From: an uncultured Alteromonadaceae bacterium
GTDB lineage: Bacteria; Pseudomonadota; Gammaproteobacteria; Pseudomonadales; Halieaceae
Direction: 5' to 3'
Assembly: GCA_913064725.1 (NCBI GenBank)
Contig: CAJYAI010000001.1
Coordinates: 33,752 to 97,751 of the forward strand
Length of the DNA: 64,000 nt
The notes under the pieces are model-generated. The model did no database searches. It was not told the DNA's origin and worked only from the letters and a program-made list of their open reading frames with translations. Shown in pieces: positions 42,917 to 51,174 of this stretch. Every line of letters begins with the position of its first letter. Within the stretch, counting starts at the first letter, position 1. The translations under genes and the position numbers were made by a program.

Positions 42917-43705
42917 ATGAGCAGAGAGATCCCAGAGTACGTGAGCGGGCACAACCTTCTTGCTGGTAAATCAGTTTTGATCACCGCCGCGGCTGGCGCT
43001 GGTATCGGCTTTGCTGCTGCGAAACGTGCGGTCGAGGAGGGCGCCAGAGCCCTGATCATAAGCGATGTCCACGAGGGGCGTCTGAAGCAGGCACAGGACA
43101 CACTGACGGCGTTGCCCGGTGGTTGTCAGGTGAGTTCGCAGCTCTGTAATGTTACGAACGAAGAGCAAGTGTGTGCGTTGGTGGATTATGCAGAGACTCA
43201 GATGTCGGGTGTTGATGTGCTGATCAACAATGCTGGATTGGGCGGCTCAAGTCGTCTGACAGAGATGTCCGATGAGGAATGGTCACGAGTACTCGACATT
43301 ACCCTTACCGGTACGATGCGCATGAGTCGCGCCATGTTGCGTTATATGCAAGCTCGGGGAGCGGGGGTGATCATTAATAATGCGTCGGTTCTGGGATGGC
43401 GAGCGCAGGAAGAGCAATGCCACTATGCTGCTGCAAAGGCGGGCGTAATGGCGTTAACACGATGCTCTGCGATGGAAGCGGCGGACTACGGGGTACGCAT
43501 CAATGCTGTGTCTCCTAGTATTGCTATGCATGATTTTTTGCGGAAGACATCGTCACCTGAGTTACTGGAAAAACTGGCCTCAACCGAGGCATTTGGGCGC
43601 GCAGCAGAAGTCTGGGAAGTGGCTAATGTCATGATGTTCTTGGCGTCTGATTATTCGAGCTATATGACGGGTGAAGTGATTTCCGTCTCGAGTCAGCGGG
43701 CCTAG
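42917..43705 (+). CDS. ipdF: IpdF, 5-hydroxy-HIP-CoA-pathway SDR
   Basis: A 262-residue SDR matching Mycobacterium IpdF (Rv3559c) strongly: TAAAGAGIGFAAAKRA, NNAGLGG, DEEWSRVLD, NNASVLGWRAQ, HYAAAKAGVMALTRCSA, YGVRINAVSPSIA, EAFGRAAEVWEVA and SDYSSYMTGEVISVS. The TAAAGAGIG cofactor motif is a variant of TGxxxGIG shared with IpdF. It acts on the 5-hydroxy/keto group of the bicyclic CoA ester formed from HIP. The next gene is kstD, 69 bases downstream. Confidence 0.9.
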   Translation: MSREIPEYVSGHNLLAGKSVLITAAAGAGIGFAAAKRAVEEGARALIISDVHEGRLKQAQDTLTALPGGCQVSSQLCNVTNEEQVCALVDYAETQMSGVDVLINNAGLGGSSRLTEMSDEEWSRVLDITLTGTMRMSRAMLRYMQARGAGVIINNASVLGWRAQEEQCHYAAAKAGVMALTRCSAMEAADYGVRINAVSPSIAMHDFLRKTSSPELLEKLASTEAFGRAAEVWEVANVMMFLASDYSSYMTGEVISVSSQRA

Positions 43706-43774
43706 TCGTTTGCATCAGACTCCAACACGCTGTTATGCACTGTGGGATAACAAAACAAAAAGAGGGCAGATGAG

Positions 43775-45475
43775 ATGAGTGAAAATGATTGGGATCGCGA
43801 AGTCGATGTGCTCGTCGTTGGCACAGGTAATGGTGGACTGACCGCGGCTGTGTGCAACTGGGAAATGGGTAGCAAGGACGTGCTTGTCATTGAAAAGCAA
43901 GACAAGGTCGGCGGCACCAGTGCCATGTCTGGTGGCGGTATCTGGATACCCAACAGTCATTATGCGCAGGAGGCGGGAGCGGAAGATTCGCTGGACGATG
44001 CCAAGCGTTATCTGATCAATACCTTGTTTGGCGAGGATGTACCTGAGGATATGATAGACACCTATCTCGAGAAGTCCCCCGAGATGTTGAAGTTTCTTCA
44101 TGACCGCACAGATGTCCGTTATGAGTCCTTAGCCGAATACCCCGACTATTACACGAATATGGAAGGTGCGCGCGCAGGTCATCGATCGTTGGAGCCCTCG
44201 CCCATCATGGCCTCAGAATTGGGCGATAACTGGAAGAATATGACGTGGACGCATTTCATGATGCGCATGTTTAATCGCATTCACTTCACCCAAGTTGAAG
44301 CACATTTACTGATGGTGCAGCTGCCAGGCTGGAAAAAATTGCTCGGACGCCTGATGTGGGACTATATTCGCGATATTCCCTGGCGCTTAAAAACGCCCAT
44401 ATCTCGGCGCTTGGCATGCGGCTCTGCCGGCGTCGCGCGCCTCTATTTGTCGGTCCTGAAGCGACAAATTCCGATTGAGTTCAATACGCAAATGGTCGAG
44501 TTGATTGCCGATGGCGATGCGGTACTAGGTGCCGTAGTGGAGTCAAACGGCCAACGGCAACGTATTCGAGCCTCAAAAGGTGTGGTTCTTGCATCCGGTG
44601 GCTTTGAAAAAAATCAGGAGCTGCGTGAGCAGTACTTGCCAGCGCCCACCAATACCGCATGGTCCGCAGGCAACCCGGGTAACGAAGGGGACGCATTGCT
44701 GGCCGGCTTATCGCTGGGTGCCAAAACTCGGCTCATGAAGGACGCGTGGTGGACAACAACCTTGTGCGTGCCTGATGAGCCGTCGCCCAGGCTGGCGATT
44801 ATGGAGAAGTCATTTCCTGGATCATGCGTCGTTAATCGCGATGGTAAACGCTTTGCTAATGAGTCGCAGAACTACATGGCATTTCAGAAAGACCTGTTTA
44901 AGACCCATACTGACGAGCATCCTAATGCGCCGGCATGGCACGTGTTTGACGCAACGTTCCGCGAGAACTTCATGGTAGGTCCCCTCATGACTAAAAGCAT
45001 GAAGCCCGATTTTCAGATTCCTAAAAAATGGTTTGACACGGGATTTGTTGCCAAGGCGAACAGTATCCGCGAGCTCGCAGATGCCTTGGGGATTAATGCC
45101 GACGGACTGGAAGAAACGATTGCGAACATGAACCGCTATGCCCAGACGGGGACAGATGAGGAGTTTGGGCGCGGCGACTCCGCCTACGATCGTTACTACG
45201 CGGATCCAGCCATAAAGCCTAACCCCTGTTTGGCACCCATTGTCAAAGCGCCGTTTTACGCCATGCGCATAGAAGCGGGCGATTTTGGTACCTTGGGTGG
45301 TTTGGATACCGACACCTCAGCCCGTGTCAAAAAGGCAGACGGTGGCGTCTTTGAAGGTCTCTTTGCCGTGGGGAATTGTTCGGCTGCGATCCTACCGACC
45401 TATCCCGGTCCGGGTGCAACATTGGGCCCCGCGATGACCATGGCATATCAAGCCGCCCGTCATATGAATGCATGA
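43775..45475 (+). CDS. kstD: 3-ketosteroid delta1-dehydrogenase
   Basis: A 566-residue FAD flavoprotein of the KstD family. The N-terminus has the dinucleotide motif VLVVGTGNGGLTAA and IEKQDKVGGTSAMSGGGIWIP; the C-terminus has AVGNCSAAILPTYPGPGATLGPAMTMAY, whose Tyr-Pro-Gly-Pro-Gly matches Tyr487 to Gly491 of Rhodococcus KSTD1. It introduces the 1,2 double bond into 3-ketosteroids, a step needed for ring B opening. The closest subtype (KstD1, 2 or 3) is not resolved. It differs clearly from the flavoprotein at 8715. Confidence 0.88.
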   Translation: MSENDWDREVDVLVVGTGNGGLTAAVCNWEMGSKDVLVIEKQDKVGGTSAMSGGGIWIPNSHYAQEAGAEDSLDDAKRYLINTLFGEDVPEDMIDTYLEKSPEMLKFLHDRTDVRYESLAEYPDYYTNMEGARAGHRSLEPSPIMASELGDNWKNMTWTHFMMRMFNRIHFTQVEAHLLMVQLPGWKKLLGRLMWDYIRDIPWRLKTPISRRLACGSAGVARLYLSVLKRQIPIEFNTQMVELIADGDAVLGAVVESNGQRQRIRASKGVVLASGGFEKNQELREQYLPAPTNTAWSAGNPGNEGDALLAGLSLGAKTRLMKDAWWTTTLCVPDEPSPRLAIMEKSFPGSCVVNRDGKRFANESQNYMAFQKDLFKTHTDEHPNAPAWHVFDATFRENFMVGPLMTKSMKPDFQIPKKWFDTGFVAKANSIRELADALGINADGLEETIANMNRYAQTGTDEEFGRGDSAYDRYYADPAIKPNPCLAPIVKAPFYAMRIEAGDFGTLGGLDTDTSARVKKADGGVFEGLFAVGNCSAAILPTYPGPGATLGPAMTMAYQAARHMNA

Positions 45476-45485
45476 GGACTAGACT

Positions 45486-45944
45486 GTGTTGGATTTAGAA
45501 GCAATTGAACTGATCAAGCAGCTTAAAGCCCGGTATTTCAGGTTTCTCGACACGCGCGATCTGGCTGGTTTAAAAACGGTTTTTACCGAGGATGCGATGG
45601 CGTCGTTTATCGGTGGTGACTATGACTTCCAGTTAAATGGCTGGGATCAGCTAGAAGCATTTTATAAAAAATCATTTACGGGTCAGACCTTTGGTATGCA
45701 CAACGGTCATCATCCAGAAATTTGTGTCGATGGAGCTACCGCTACCGGTATTTGGTACCTGCAGGATATTTTTGTCACGCTCGAACACAATCTGACGATT
45801 ATGGGGAGCGCGCTGTATGACGATGAATATCGGCTCGAGGATGGGCAGTGGCGCATATCAAGGACCGGCTACAAACGTCTGTGGGAGGAGCACCACAAGC
45901 GGGGTGACGATATCAATTTGCGCGTGAAGCCGATTGCGGATTGA
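45486..45944 (+). CDS. SnoaL-like / NTF2-fold protein (possible dehydratase)
   Basis: A 152-residue NTF2-fold protein starting at a GTG with GAGGA eight bases upstream. It has LIKQLKARYFRFLDTRDLAGLKTVFTEDAMASF, HNGHHPEICV (a His pair at the pocket) and ATGIWYLQDIFVT. The arrangement resembles BaiE-type 7-alpha-dehydratases as well as generic SnoaL proteins. Lying between kstD and a thiolase in the HIP operon, it may dehydrate or isomerise a steroid or bicyclic CoA ester; that is inference. Confidence 0.75.
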   Translation: MLDLEAIELIKQLKARYFRFLDTRDLAGLKTVFTEDAMASFIGGDYDFQLNGWDQLEAFYKKSFTGQTFGMHNGHHPEICVDGATATGIWYLQDIFVTLEHNLTIMGSALYDDEYRLEDGQWRISRTGYKRLWEEHHKRGDDINLRVKPIAD

Positions 45945-46000
45945 CGCCGCAATGTTTGTCGCCCTGTGAAATAGAGTGGACCAGTAAAGAAGGAAGAGTA

Positions 46001-47185
46001 ATGAGAGATGTTGTCGTTGTAGATAGTGTGCGAACCGGGCTCGCGAAGTCATTTCGGGGCAGTTTCAATTGGACGCGTTCCGATGATATGGCCGCATTTT
46101 TAATTAATGCCTTGATTGATCGCAATAGCCAGCTTGATCCGGGTGAGGTCGACGATATTATCCTGGGAGCGGCTAACCAGTCAGGCGAGCAGAGCGGCAA
46201 TTTGGCGCGCATGGCATCGTTCCTCTCGAATCTGCCGATCGATGTAACAGGCACCACTGTCAATCGATTTTGCGCCTCGGGCCTGCAGACCATCGCAATG
46301 GCAGCCAATCAGATTGGCTCGGGTTACACCGATGTCATGTTAGCCGGCGGTGCTGAGTCTATCTCGATGCGAGTACGACAGGAGCAGGGTAAGTTCCAGC
46401 AGAACGGTGCGCTGCTGGAAAATAAGCCCGCGGTATTCATGGAGATGGGTAACACTGCGGAGGTGGTTGCCCGCCGATACAATGTAACTCGCGAGTCTCA
46501 GGACGCGTACGCGCTTCAGAGTCAACAGCGCTATGCGCAGGCTATCGATGCGGGCGCCATACAAGAAGAAATCGTACCAATGGCCGCAACCATGAAGTTG
46601 GTAAATAAAGAGACAGGTGCTGAGACCTTCCGTGACGTGGTGGTGGATCGTGATGAGTGCAATCGTGTTGACACCACACTCGATGGATTATCAATGCTGA
46701 AGCCGGCGTTCGAAGAGGACGGTAGTGTCACAGCGGGAAATTCCTCACAACTTAGCGATGGTGCATCAATGACTCTTCTCATGAGTGGGGAGCGCGCCGA
46801 ACAGCTCGGCGTCGAGCCACTGGGTTATTTTCGCGGCTTCGTTACAGCAGGCTGTGAACCAGACGAGATGGGCATAGGGCCTGTCTTTGCTATTCCTAAG
46901 TTATTAAAGCGTGCGGGTTTGTCTAAAGACGACATTGATCTTTGGGAGTTGAATGAGGCGTTTGCGTCTCAATGTGTGTACTGCCGGGATGCCTTGGATA
47001 TCGATAATGCAAAATACAACATCAACGGCGGCAGTATCGCGATTGGACACCCCTTTGGTATGACCGGTTCACGGATGGTGGGTCGTGTGCTGCGCGATTT
47101 AAAGCGCGCGGGTGGCCGTTACGGCGTAGTTACTATGTGTGTCGCTGGCGGTCAGGGCGCCGCGGGACTCGTCGAGGCCTGCTGA
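46001..47185 (+). CDS. Acetyl-CoA acyltransferase (degradative thiolase)
   Basis: A 394-residue thiolase with [16 protein letters not shown], nucleophile Cys in [53 protein letters not shown] and the second Cys in [13 protein letters not shown]. It differs from FadA5 and FadA6 of Mycobacterium and is closer to the general FadA/PaaJ type. The ATG at 46001 has AAGGAAGAG upstream; an ATG at 45941 lies inside the previous gene. It is the last gene of the operon; a strong terminator follows 67 bases later. It may release acetyl- or propionyl-CoA from a late chain. Confidence 0.9.
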   Translation: MRDVVVVDSVRTGLAKSFRGSFNWTRSDDMAAFLINALIDRNSQLDPGEVDDIILGAANQSGEQSGNLARMASFLSNLPIDVTGTTVNRFCASGLQTIAMAANQIGSGYTDVMLAGGAESISMRVRQEQGKFQQNGALLENKPAVFMEMGNTAEVVARRYNVTRESQDAYALQSQQRYAQAIDAGAIQEEIVPMAATMKLVNKETGAETFRDVVVDRDECNRVDTTLDGLSMLKPAFEEDGSVTAGNSSQLSDGASMTLLMSGERAEQLGVEPLGYFRGFVTAGCEPDEMGIGPVFAIPKLLKRAGLSKDDIDLWELNEAFASQCVYCRDALDIDNAKYNINGGSIAIGHPFGMTGSRMVGRVLRDLKRAGGRYGVVTMCVAGGQGAAGLVEAC

Positions 47186-47251
47186 TCTCAAACAGAGTGG
47201 TTCGAGACGTGTCTGGTCATAACATGTCGTTTAAGCCGTCATAAGTGACAG

Positions 47252-47275
47252 AGGCGCCGAGGGGCGCCTTTTTTG
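47252..47275 (+). terminator. Rho-independent terminator ending the ipdA-thiolase operon
   Basis: A perfect 7-bp stem AGGCGCC (47252-47258) and GGCGCCT (47263-47269) with loop GAGG, followed directly by a run of Ts. Only the plus strand has the T-run, so it serves the HIP operon and not the convergent rubredoxin gene. Confidence 0.95.
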
Positions 47276-47310
47276 TTTGTTACAGTCAAGCTGTGAGTCG
47301 TGACTGTTTG

Positions 47311-48684
47311 TTATTGGAGGATGGCTGGTAGTTGCTTGGCCAGGGGCATGCGCTCCTTGACAGCCTGTCCCGTTAAGGCAAAACCAAGGAGTGCACCTTC
47401 AGGGTTGTGAAAGAGCGCTTTGATATCGGGTGCATCGCCTTCGATGGTCCATTCGCCCGCCGCATCTTTAGGTACTGGTGACACACAGACAGGACAGGCA
47501 GGGGTTTTGATCGTTACCGGCATGGCGGGATAGACAACCTCGGTGGGCGTACCGGTCAAGGTTGCGGCCAATGCGCGCGCAGCAGCCATGAGCGGTGCTA
47601 CATAGACGAGGACATGTCCCTCGACTTCGGCGCAATCACCAATCGCGTAAACATTGTTTATATTTGTGCGTAGATAACGATCGGTTTTAATGCCTCTGCC
47701 GCAATCGATGCCTGCGTCCGCAGCGAGCTGTGTCCGTGGTCGCACACCTACGGCCGACAGAACGGCGTCTGCCTCGATAGTGTGGCCGTTATTGAGAGCG
47801 ACGCTGTAGCCTGTCTGCGTACGATTAACCTCTGTGGCGAGTGGGCCAAAATGGAAGGTCGCCCCTTTTTCTTCCAAGGCGCGTTGCACTGCGCGTCCCG
47901 CGGTTTCAGGCAGCAGCGTCGGCAGGCAGTAATCCATGGGATCGACAGCTTCTACAGAAAAACCGCCATTGAGCAGGTCATTACTGAATTCACAGCCGAT
48001 CAGTCCCGCACCTATCACGGCGACTTTGCCACTACCGTTAGCGTCCAAGGTCTCTCTAAATCGCCGATAGTCATCAAGATCATTCACACCCATGACATCG
48101 TCTGCCGCGTCGCCGCCCATAGGTGGTCGAATGAGTTCGGCGCCGAGTGTTAATACGAGACTTGCGTAGTCCAGACGCTCACCGGTCTCAAGTACGACCT
48201 GACTAGCCGCAGTGTCTAAAGCTGCCACGGTGGTCCGTGTTCGCACCGTGATGTTTAAGTTGTCTGACATTGCATCAGCGGGTTGTGTGGCGAGTTGTTC
48301 AGGCTCGAATTTTTTGGTAAATCCCGTCGAAATCATGGGCTTTGAGTAGTTTTCGCCCCCATCACGAGTGATGAGCGTAATCGGCTGGTCGGCATCGACT
48401 TTTCTTATGGCGTTTGCAAGCCCATAGGCGGCCAATCCTGACCCAATAACGATGATTGGGTGCGAGGGCGCCGCGGACGCGCTGGCCGCGCTTTCGTCTT
48501 GTGTTTCTGCATCGTTATCGGTGCCGGGAACGAGTTCGAAGTCTTCCTTACCCACACCACAATCAGGACACGACCAGTCGTCAGGCACGTCGGCCCATTT
48601 TGTACCGGGTGGGATGCCATCATCAGGCCAGCCATCCTTTTCGTCATAGATTAACCCACAAACTATGCATTCCCACTGTGCCAT
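47311..48684 (-). CDS. Rubredoxin/rubredoxin-NAD(+) reductase fusion
   Basis: A 457-residue fusion. Residues about 1-55 are a rubredoxin with both CxxCG iron sites ([10 protein letters not shown] and [13 protein letters not shown]); after a short acidic linker the rest is an FAD/NADH reductase with [15 protein letters not shown], the NADH motif [14 protein letters not shown] and [12 protein letters not shown]. It passes electrons from NADH to an acceptor; AlkB-type hydroxylases are the known partners of separate AlkG/AlkT. The ATG at 48684 has AGAAGGA upstream; a frame extension to 48792 has no ribosome site. Whether it serves the P450 at 878 is unknown. Confidence 0.9.
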   Translation of the reverse strand: MAQWECIVCGLIYDEKDGWPDDGIPPGTKWADVPDDWSCPDCGVGKEDFELVPGTDNDAETQDESAASASAAPSHPIIVIGSGLAAYGLANAIRKVDADQPITLITRDGGENYSKPMISTGFTKKFEPEQLATQPADAMSDNLNITVRTRTTVAALDTAASQVVLETGERLDYASLVLTLGAELIRPPMGGDAADDVMGVNDLDDYRRFRETLDANGSGKVAVIGAGLIGCEFSNDLLNGGFSVEAVDPMDYCLPTLLPETAGRAVQRALEEKGATFHFGPLATEVNRTQTGYSVALNNGHTIEADAVLSAVGVRPRTQLAADAGIDCGRGIKTDRYLRTNINNVYAIGDCAEVEGHVLVYVAPLMAAARALAATLTGTPTEVVYPAMPVTIKTPACPVCVSPVPKDAAGEWTIEGDAPDIKALFHNPEGALLGFALTGQAVKERMPLAKQLPAILQ

Positions 48685-48823
48685 GATGCTTCCTTCTAGA
48701 CGTTGTGTGTACGGGCAGTGCCACTGCCGAGGAGTGCGCATACCATGCCGAAAATTAGCGCCGACGTCATCCACTTGTCGGACTAACGGCAAGGTAAATG
48801 CAAAATTGGTTACGACAGTGATG

Positions 48824-49747
48824 TTAGATCTGCAACACCCAATAAAGGCTTGTGGTGCTCAGGGCTGTCCACAGTACAAGAGCCATGGTGATGAGTCGCG
48901 GGCAGATGGTGCGTAAGACCTGCAGCGAAATCTGCGAACCGATCAGAAATAAAGCGAATGCGAAGAGGCTTTTACTGATGGTCGAAAAAGCGCCTGTGAC
49001 TGCGCTGTCAAACTGAAAATAACCACCGATCAGGCTTGCTATAAAAAAACCCATGACGAACAGCGGGATACGAATGTGATTTGCCGTGACGCGCTTCATT
49101 GAGTAACTGGCGAGCAAAATGACGGGGATTAGCCAAAGTATTCGCAGAATTTTTAATGTGGCAGCCGTCTTCAACGCCTCTTCGCCGTAGGCTGACGCCG
49201 CGCCGACGACAGACGATGTGTCGTGTATTGCCATGGCGGCCCACATGCCAAACTGCTCCTGCGTTAAATCGAGCGCGGTACCGATCGCTGGAAACAGGAG
49301 AATGGCCAGTCCGTTTAATACGAAGATAATGGTCAGTACTTGTGCCACTTGCTGATCTTTGGCTTCAATGACAGGTGCCAGGGTTGCTACGGCAGTGCCA
49401 CCGCAGACAGCGGTTCCTGTGATGAGTAATTTGCCACTGGTGTCGTCAGCGTACATCAGTTGAAGTAACACATAGCCGCATATTAGTGTTGCAAGCACCA
49501 TGGTCGAGACCAAAGCCCCATTGGTGGACCCCAGTGTTATGACCTCTCGAAACGGCAAGGCTAAACCCAGAACAACGACACCAACCTGTAAGGCAATACG
49601 TGAGAGCTTAGAGCCGCTCGCTAGCGGTAGGGGTCCCAGCGTTACGGCGAGCGCAATGCCCAAAAAAAGGGCAATCGCGGCTTGCTGCCAATAGACAGAT
49701 AGCGCGGCGGCTACCACAAACGATATATAGTTATGCGCTTTAGTCAT
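48824..49747 (-). CDS. YeiH-family putative sulfate exporter
   Basis: A 307-residue polytopic membrane protein of the UPF0324/YeiH family. About nine or ten hydrophobic segments alternate with [12 protein letters not shown] near the N-terminus and [15 protein letters not shown] in the middle, plus [17 protein letters not shown]. The family is linked to sulfur-compound export but few members are proven. The start codon lies in the arm of a perfect hairpin at 49743-49761. It lies 86 bases downstream of the M20 peptidase gene on the same strand. Confidence 0.87.
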   Translation of the reverse strand: MTKAHNYISFVVAAALSVYWQQAAIALFLGIALAVTLGPLPLASGSKLSRIALQVGVVVLGLALPFREVITLGSTNGALVSTMVLATLICGYVLLQLMYADDTSGKLLITGTAVCGGTAVATLAPVIEAKDQQVAQVLTIIFVLNGLAILLFPAIGTALDLTQEQFGMWAAMAIHDTSSVVGAASAYGEEALKTAATLKILRILWLIPVILLASYSMKRVTANHIRIPLFVMGFFIASLIGGYFQFDSAVTGAFSTISKSLFAFALFLIGSQISLQVLRTICPRLITMALVLWTALSTTSLYWVLQI

Positions 49748-49761
49748 ACCCAGAGTATGAC
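49743..49761 (-). promoter_or_regulatory. Hairpin enclosing the yeiH-like start codon
   Basis: A perfect 7-bp inverted repeat (GTCATAC, loop, GTATGAC) covers the ATG of the YeiH-type gene; in the mRNA the start codon falls in the 3' arm and the loop holds the short GG that would be its ribosome site. As a plus-strand structure it is followed by six Ts, but no plus-strand gene runs into it. Whether it controls translation is not known. Confidence 0.45.
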
Positions 49762-49833
49762 AGGTTTTTTACCGCTGTTAATCCTCCGAGACCTGATTTC
49801 CGATTCTGGGTCTCTGATACCCACAGAAGAGAC

Positions 49834-51156
49834 TCACTCGCCTTCAGGTGCGCTAGATAAACGATACATGAGAATGGCTGCCCGCTTTATCGCTAACGCC
49901 ATCGAATCGAGCTCGAGGCTCTCGTTGGGCGTATGGCCCCCTTTGCCGAGAGCACCCATGCCTGCGAGTGCATCGGTGTACGGCGCAACAAAGGAAATAT
50001 CTGCAGCGCCTCGCCTGAGTGGATCCCAAATCTTCATCGGTCCCCGTCCGAGCGACTCATTCACTTCTGACAATCGGTCAGCGAGTTTACGGTTGCCATC
50101 GGATGGTGGCATGGGCGGATAGCTATCGACAAAGCTGATGCTCGCTTGGGTGTGCGGGAGGTTGTCTGCGACGATGTCGACCATTTCCGCTTTGGCTTTG
50201 GCGAGCTGGTCGAGGGATAGCGCTCGGATGCCGCCGTCGACAATAGCGACGCTGGGTACGACGTTGGTTTTGCCAAACGTGGTGCCACGGTTTTGCGTAG
50301 CGTCATAGTTGACAGCTGTACCCCCCTGGATGGTGCCTGCGTTGAAAGTTAGTCCATAGTCACCGCGGACCTCTTCGTAAAAGGTATTCAGGATTCGAGC
50401 GGCTTCGTTAATGGCGCCTGCACCAACACGGTCGCTGAACACGCCTGAGGAGTGCGCCTGGCGTCCAGTGACTTTGAGTGTCCAGCCGCTGGAACTTCGT
50501 CTCGCAATGGTGGCCCAATCTGAACCTTCCGACGTGATTGCCCCTTCAAACCCCAGAGTAATGTCTGCCCACTTACCCGCTTCGATCAGGTCTTTACGGC
50601 TGATAGAGAGCGGTTTGCCTGTCATTTCTTCATCACCCGTAAATGCGACAGTGACCGACATATCGTCTAGTGCGCCGATGTGTTGAAGGGCTTTGAGCGC
50701 ATAAATTATGACCGCGTTACCGTCTTTCATGTCACTGATGCCGGGCCCTGTTGCGATATTGCCGGTGCGTGTAAATGCCTGAAAGTCATCATCAGACTCG
50801 AACACGGTGTCCAAATGACCGATCAGAAGTAATTTCTTGCCAGTGCCCTCTTTGCGTGCAAACAGGTGCCCGGCGCGGTTCATTTCGGGAGGCATCTCTA
50901 TCCATTGCGTCTCGAGTCCCAATGCGTCCAATTCGGTGGACATGAGCCTACCCACAGCCCGGACACCCTCGTGATTCATGGTGCCACTCCCGATATTGAC
51001 GGTCTCGGCAAGGAGCGAAATGGCACTTTCTTGATTGGCGTCTATCCACGCCACCATCGCTTGCTCTTTTTCCGATAGAGGGCTCGCTGAAGATATCGCA
51101 CTACCAAACCCCAAAAGAATGAGCAGCAGAGCGGATCCGTAGTGTCTAGGTATCAT
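49834..51156 (-). CDS. Secreted M20 family metallopeptidase (glutamate carboxypeptidase-like)
   Basis: A 440-residue M20 peptidase with an N-terminal signal peptide (about residues 1-24, ending in SASP). The zinc residues are visible: His in GHLDTVF, Asp in ISDMKDGN and the Glu pair in GDEEMTG; a dimerisation domain occupies the middle (SGWTLKVTGRQAHSSGVF). It resembles carboxypeptidase G2-type enzymes that remove C-terminal glutamate or act on amides in the periplasm. It lies in the same orientation 18 bases after the large amidohydrolase gene, suggesting an operon. Confidence 0.88.
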   Translation of the reverse strand: MIPRHYGSALLLILLGFGSAISSASPLSEKEQAMVAWIDANQESAISLLAETVNIGSGTMNHEGVRAVGRLMSTELDALGLETQWIEMPPEMNRAGHLFARKEGTGKKLLLIGHLDTVFESDDDFQAFTRTGNIATGPGISDMKDGNAVIIYALKALQHIGALDDMSVTVAFTGDEEMTGKPLSISRKDLIEAGKWADITLGFEGAITSEGSDWATIARRSSSGWTLKVTGRQAHSSGVFSDRVGAGAINEAARILNTFYEEVRGDYGLTFNAGTIQGGTAVNYDATQNRGTTFGKTNVVPSVAIVDGGIRALSLDQLAKAKAEMVDIVADNLPHTQASISFVDSYPPMPPSDGNRKLADRLSEVNESLGRGPMKIWDPLRRGAADISFVAPYTDALAGMGALGKGGHTPNESLELDSMALAIKRAAILMYRLSSAPEGE

Positions 51157-51174
51157 AATGAGCGTCCTTTTTTG

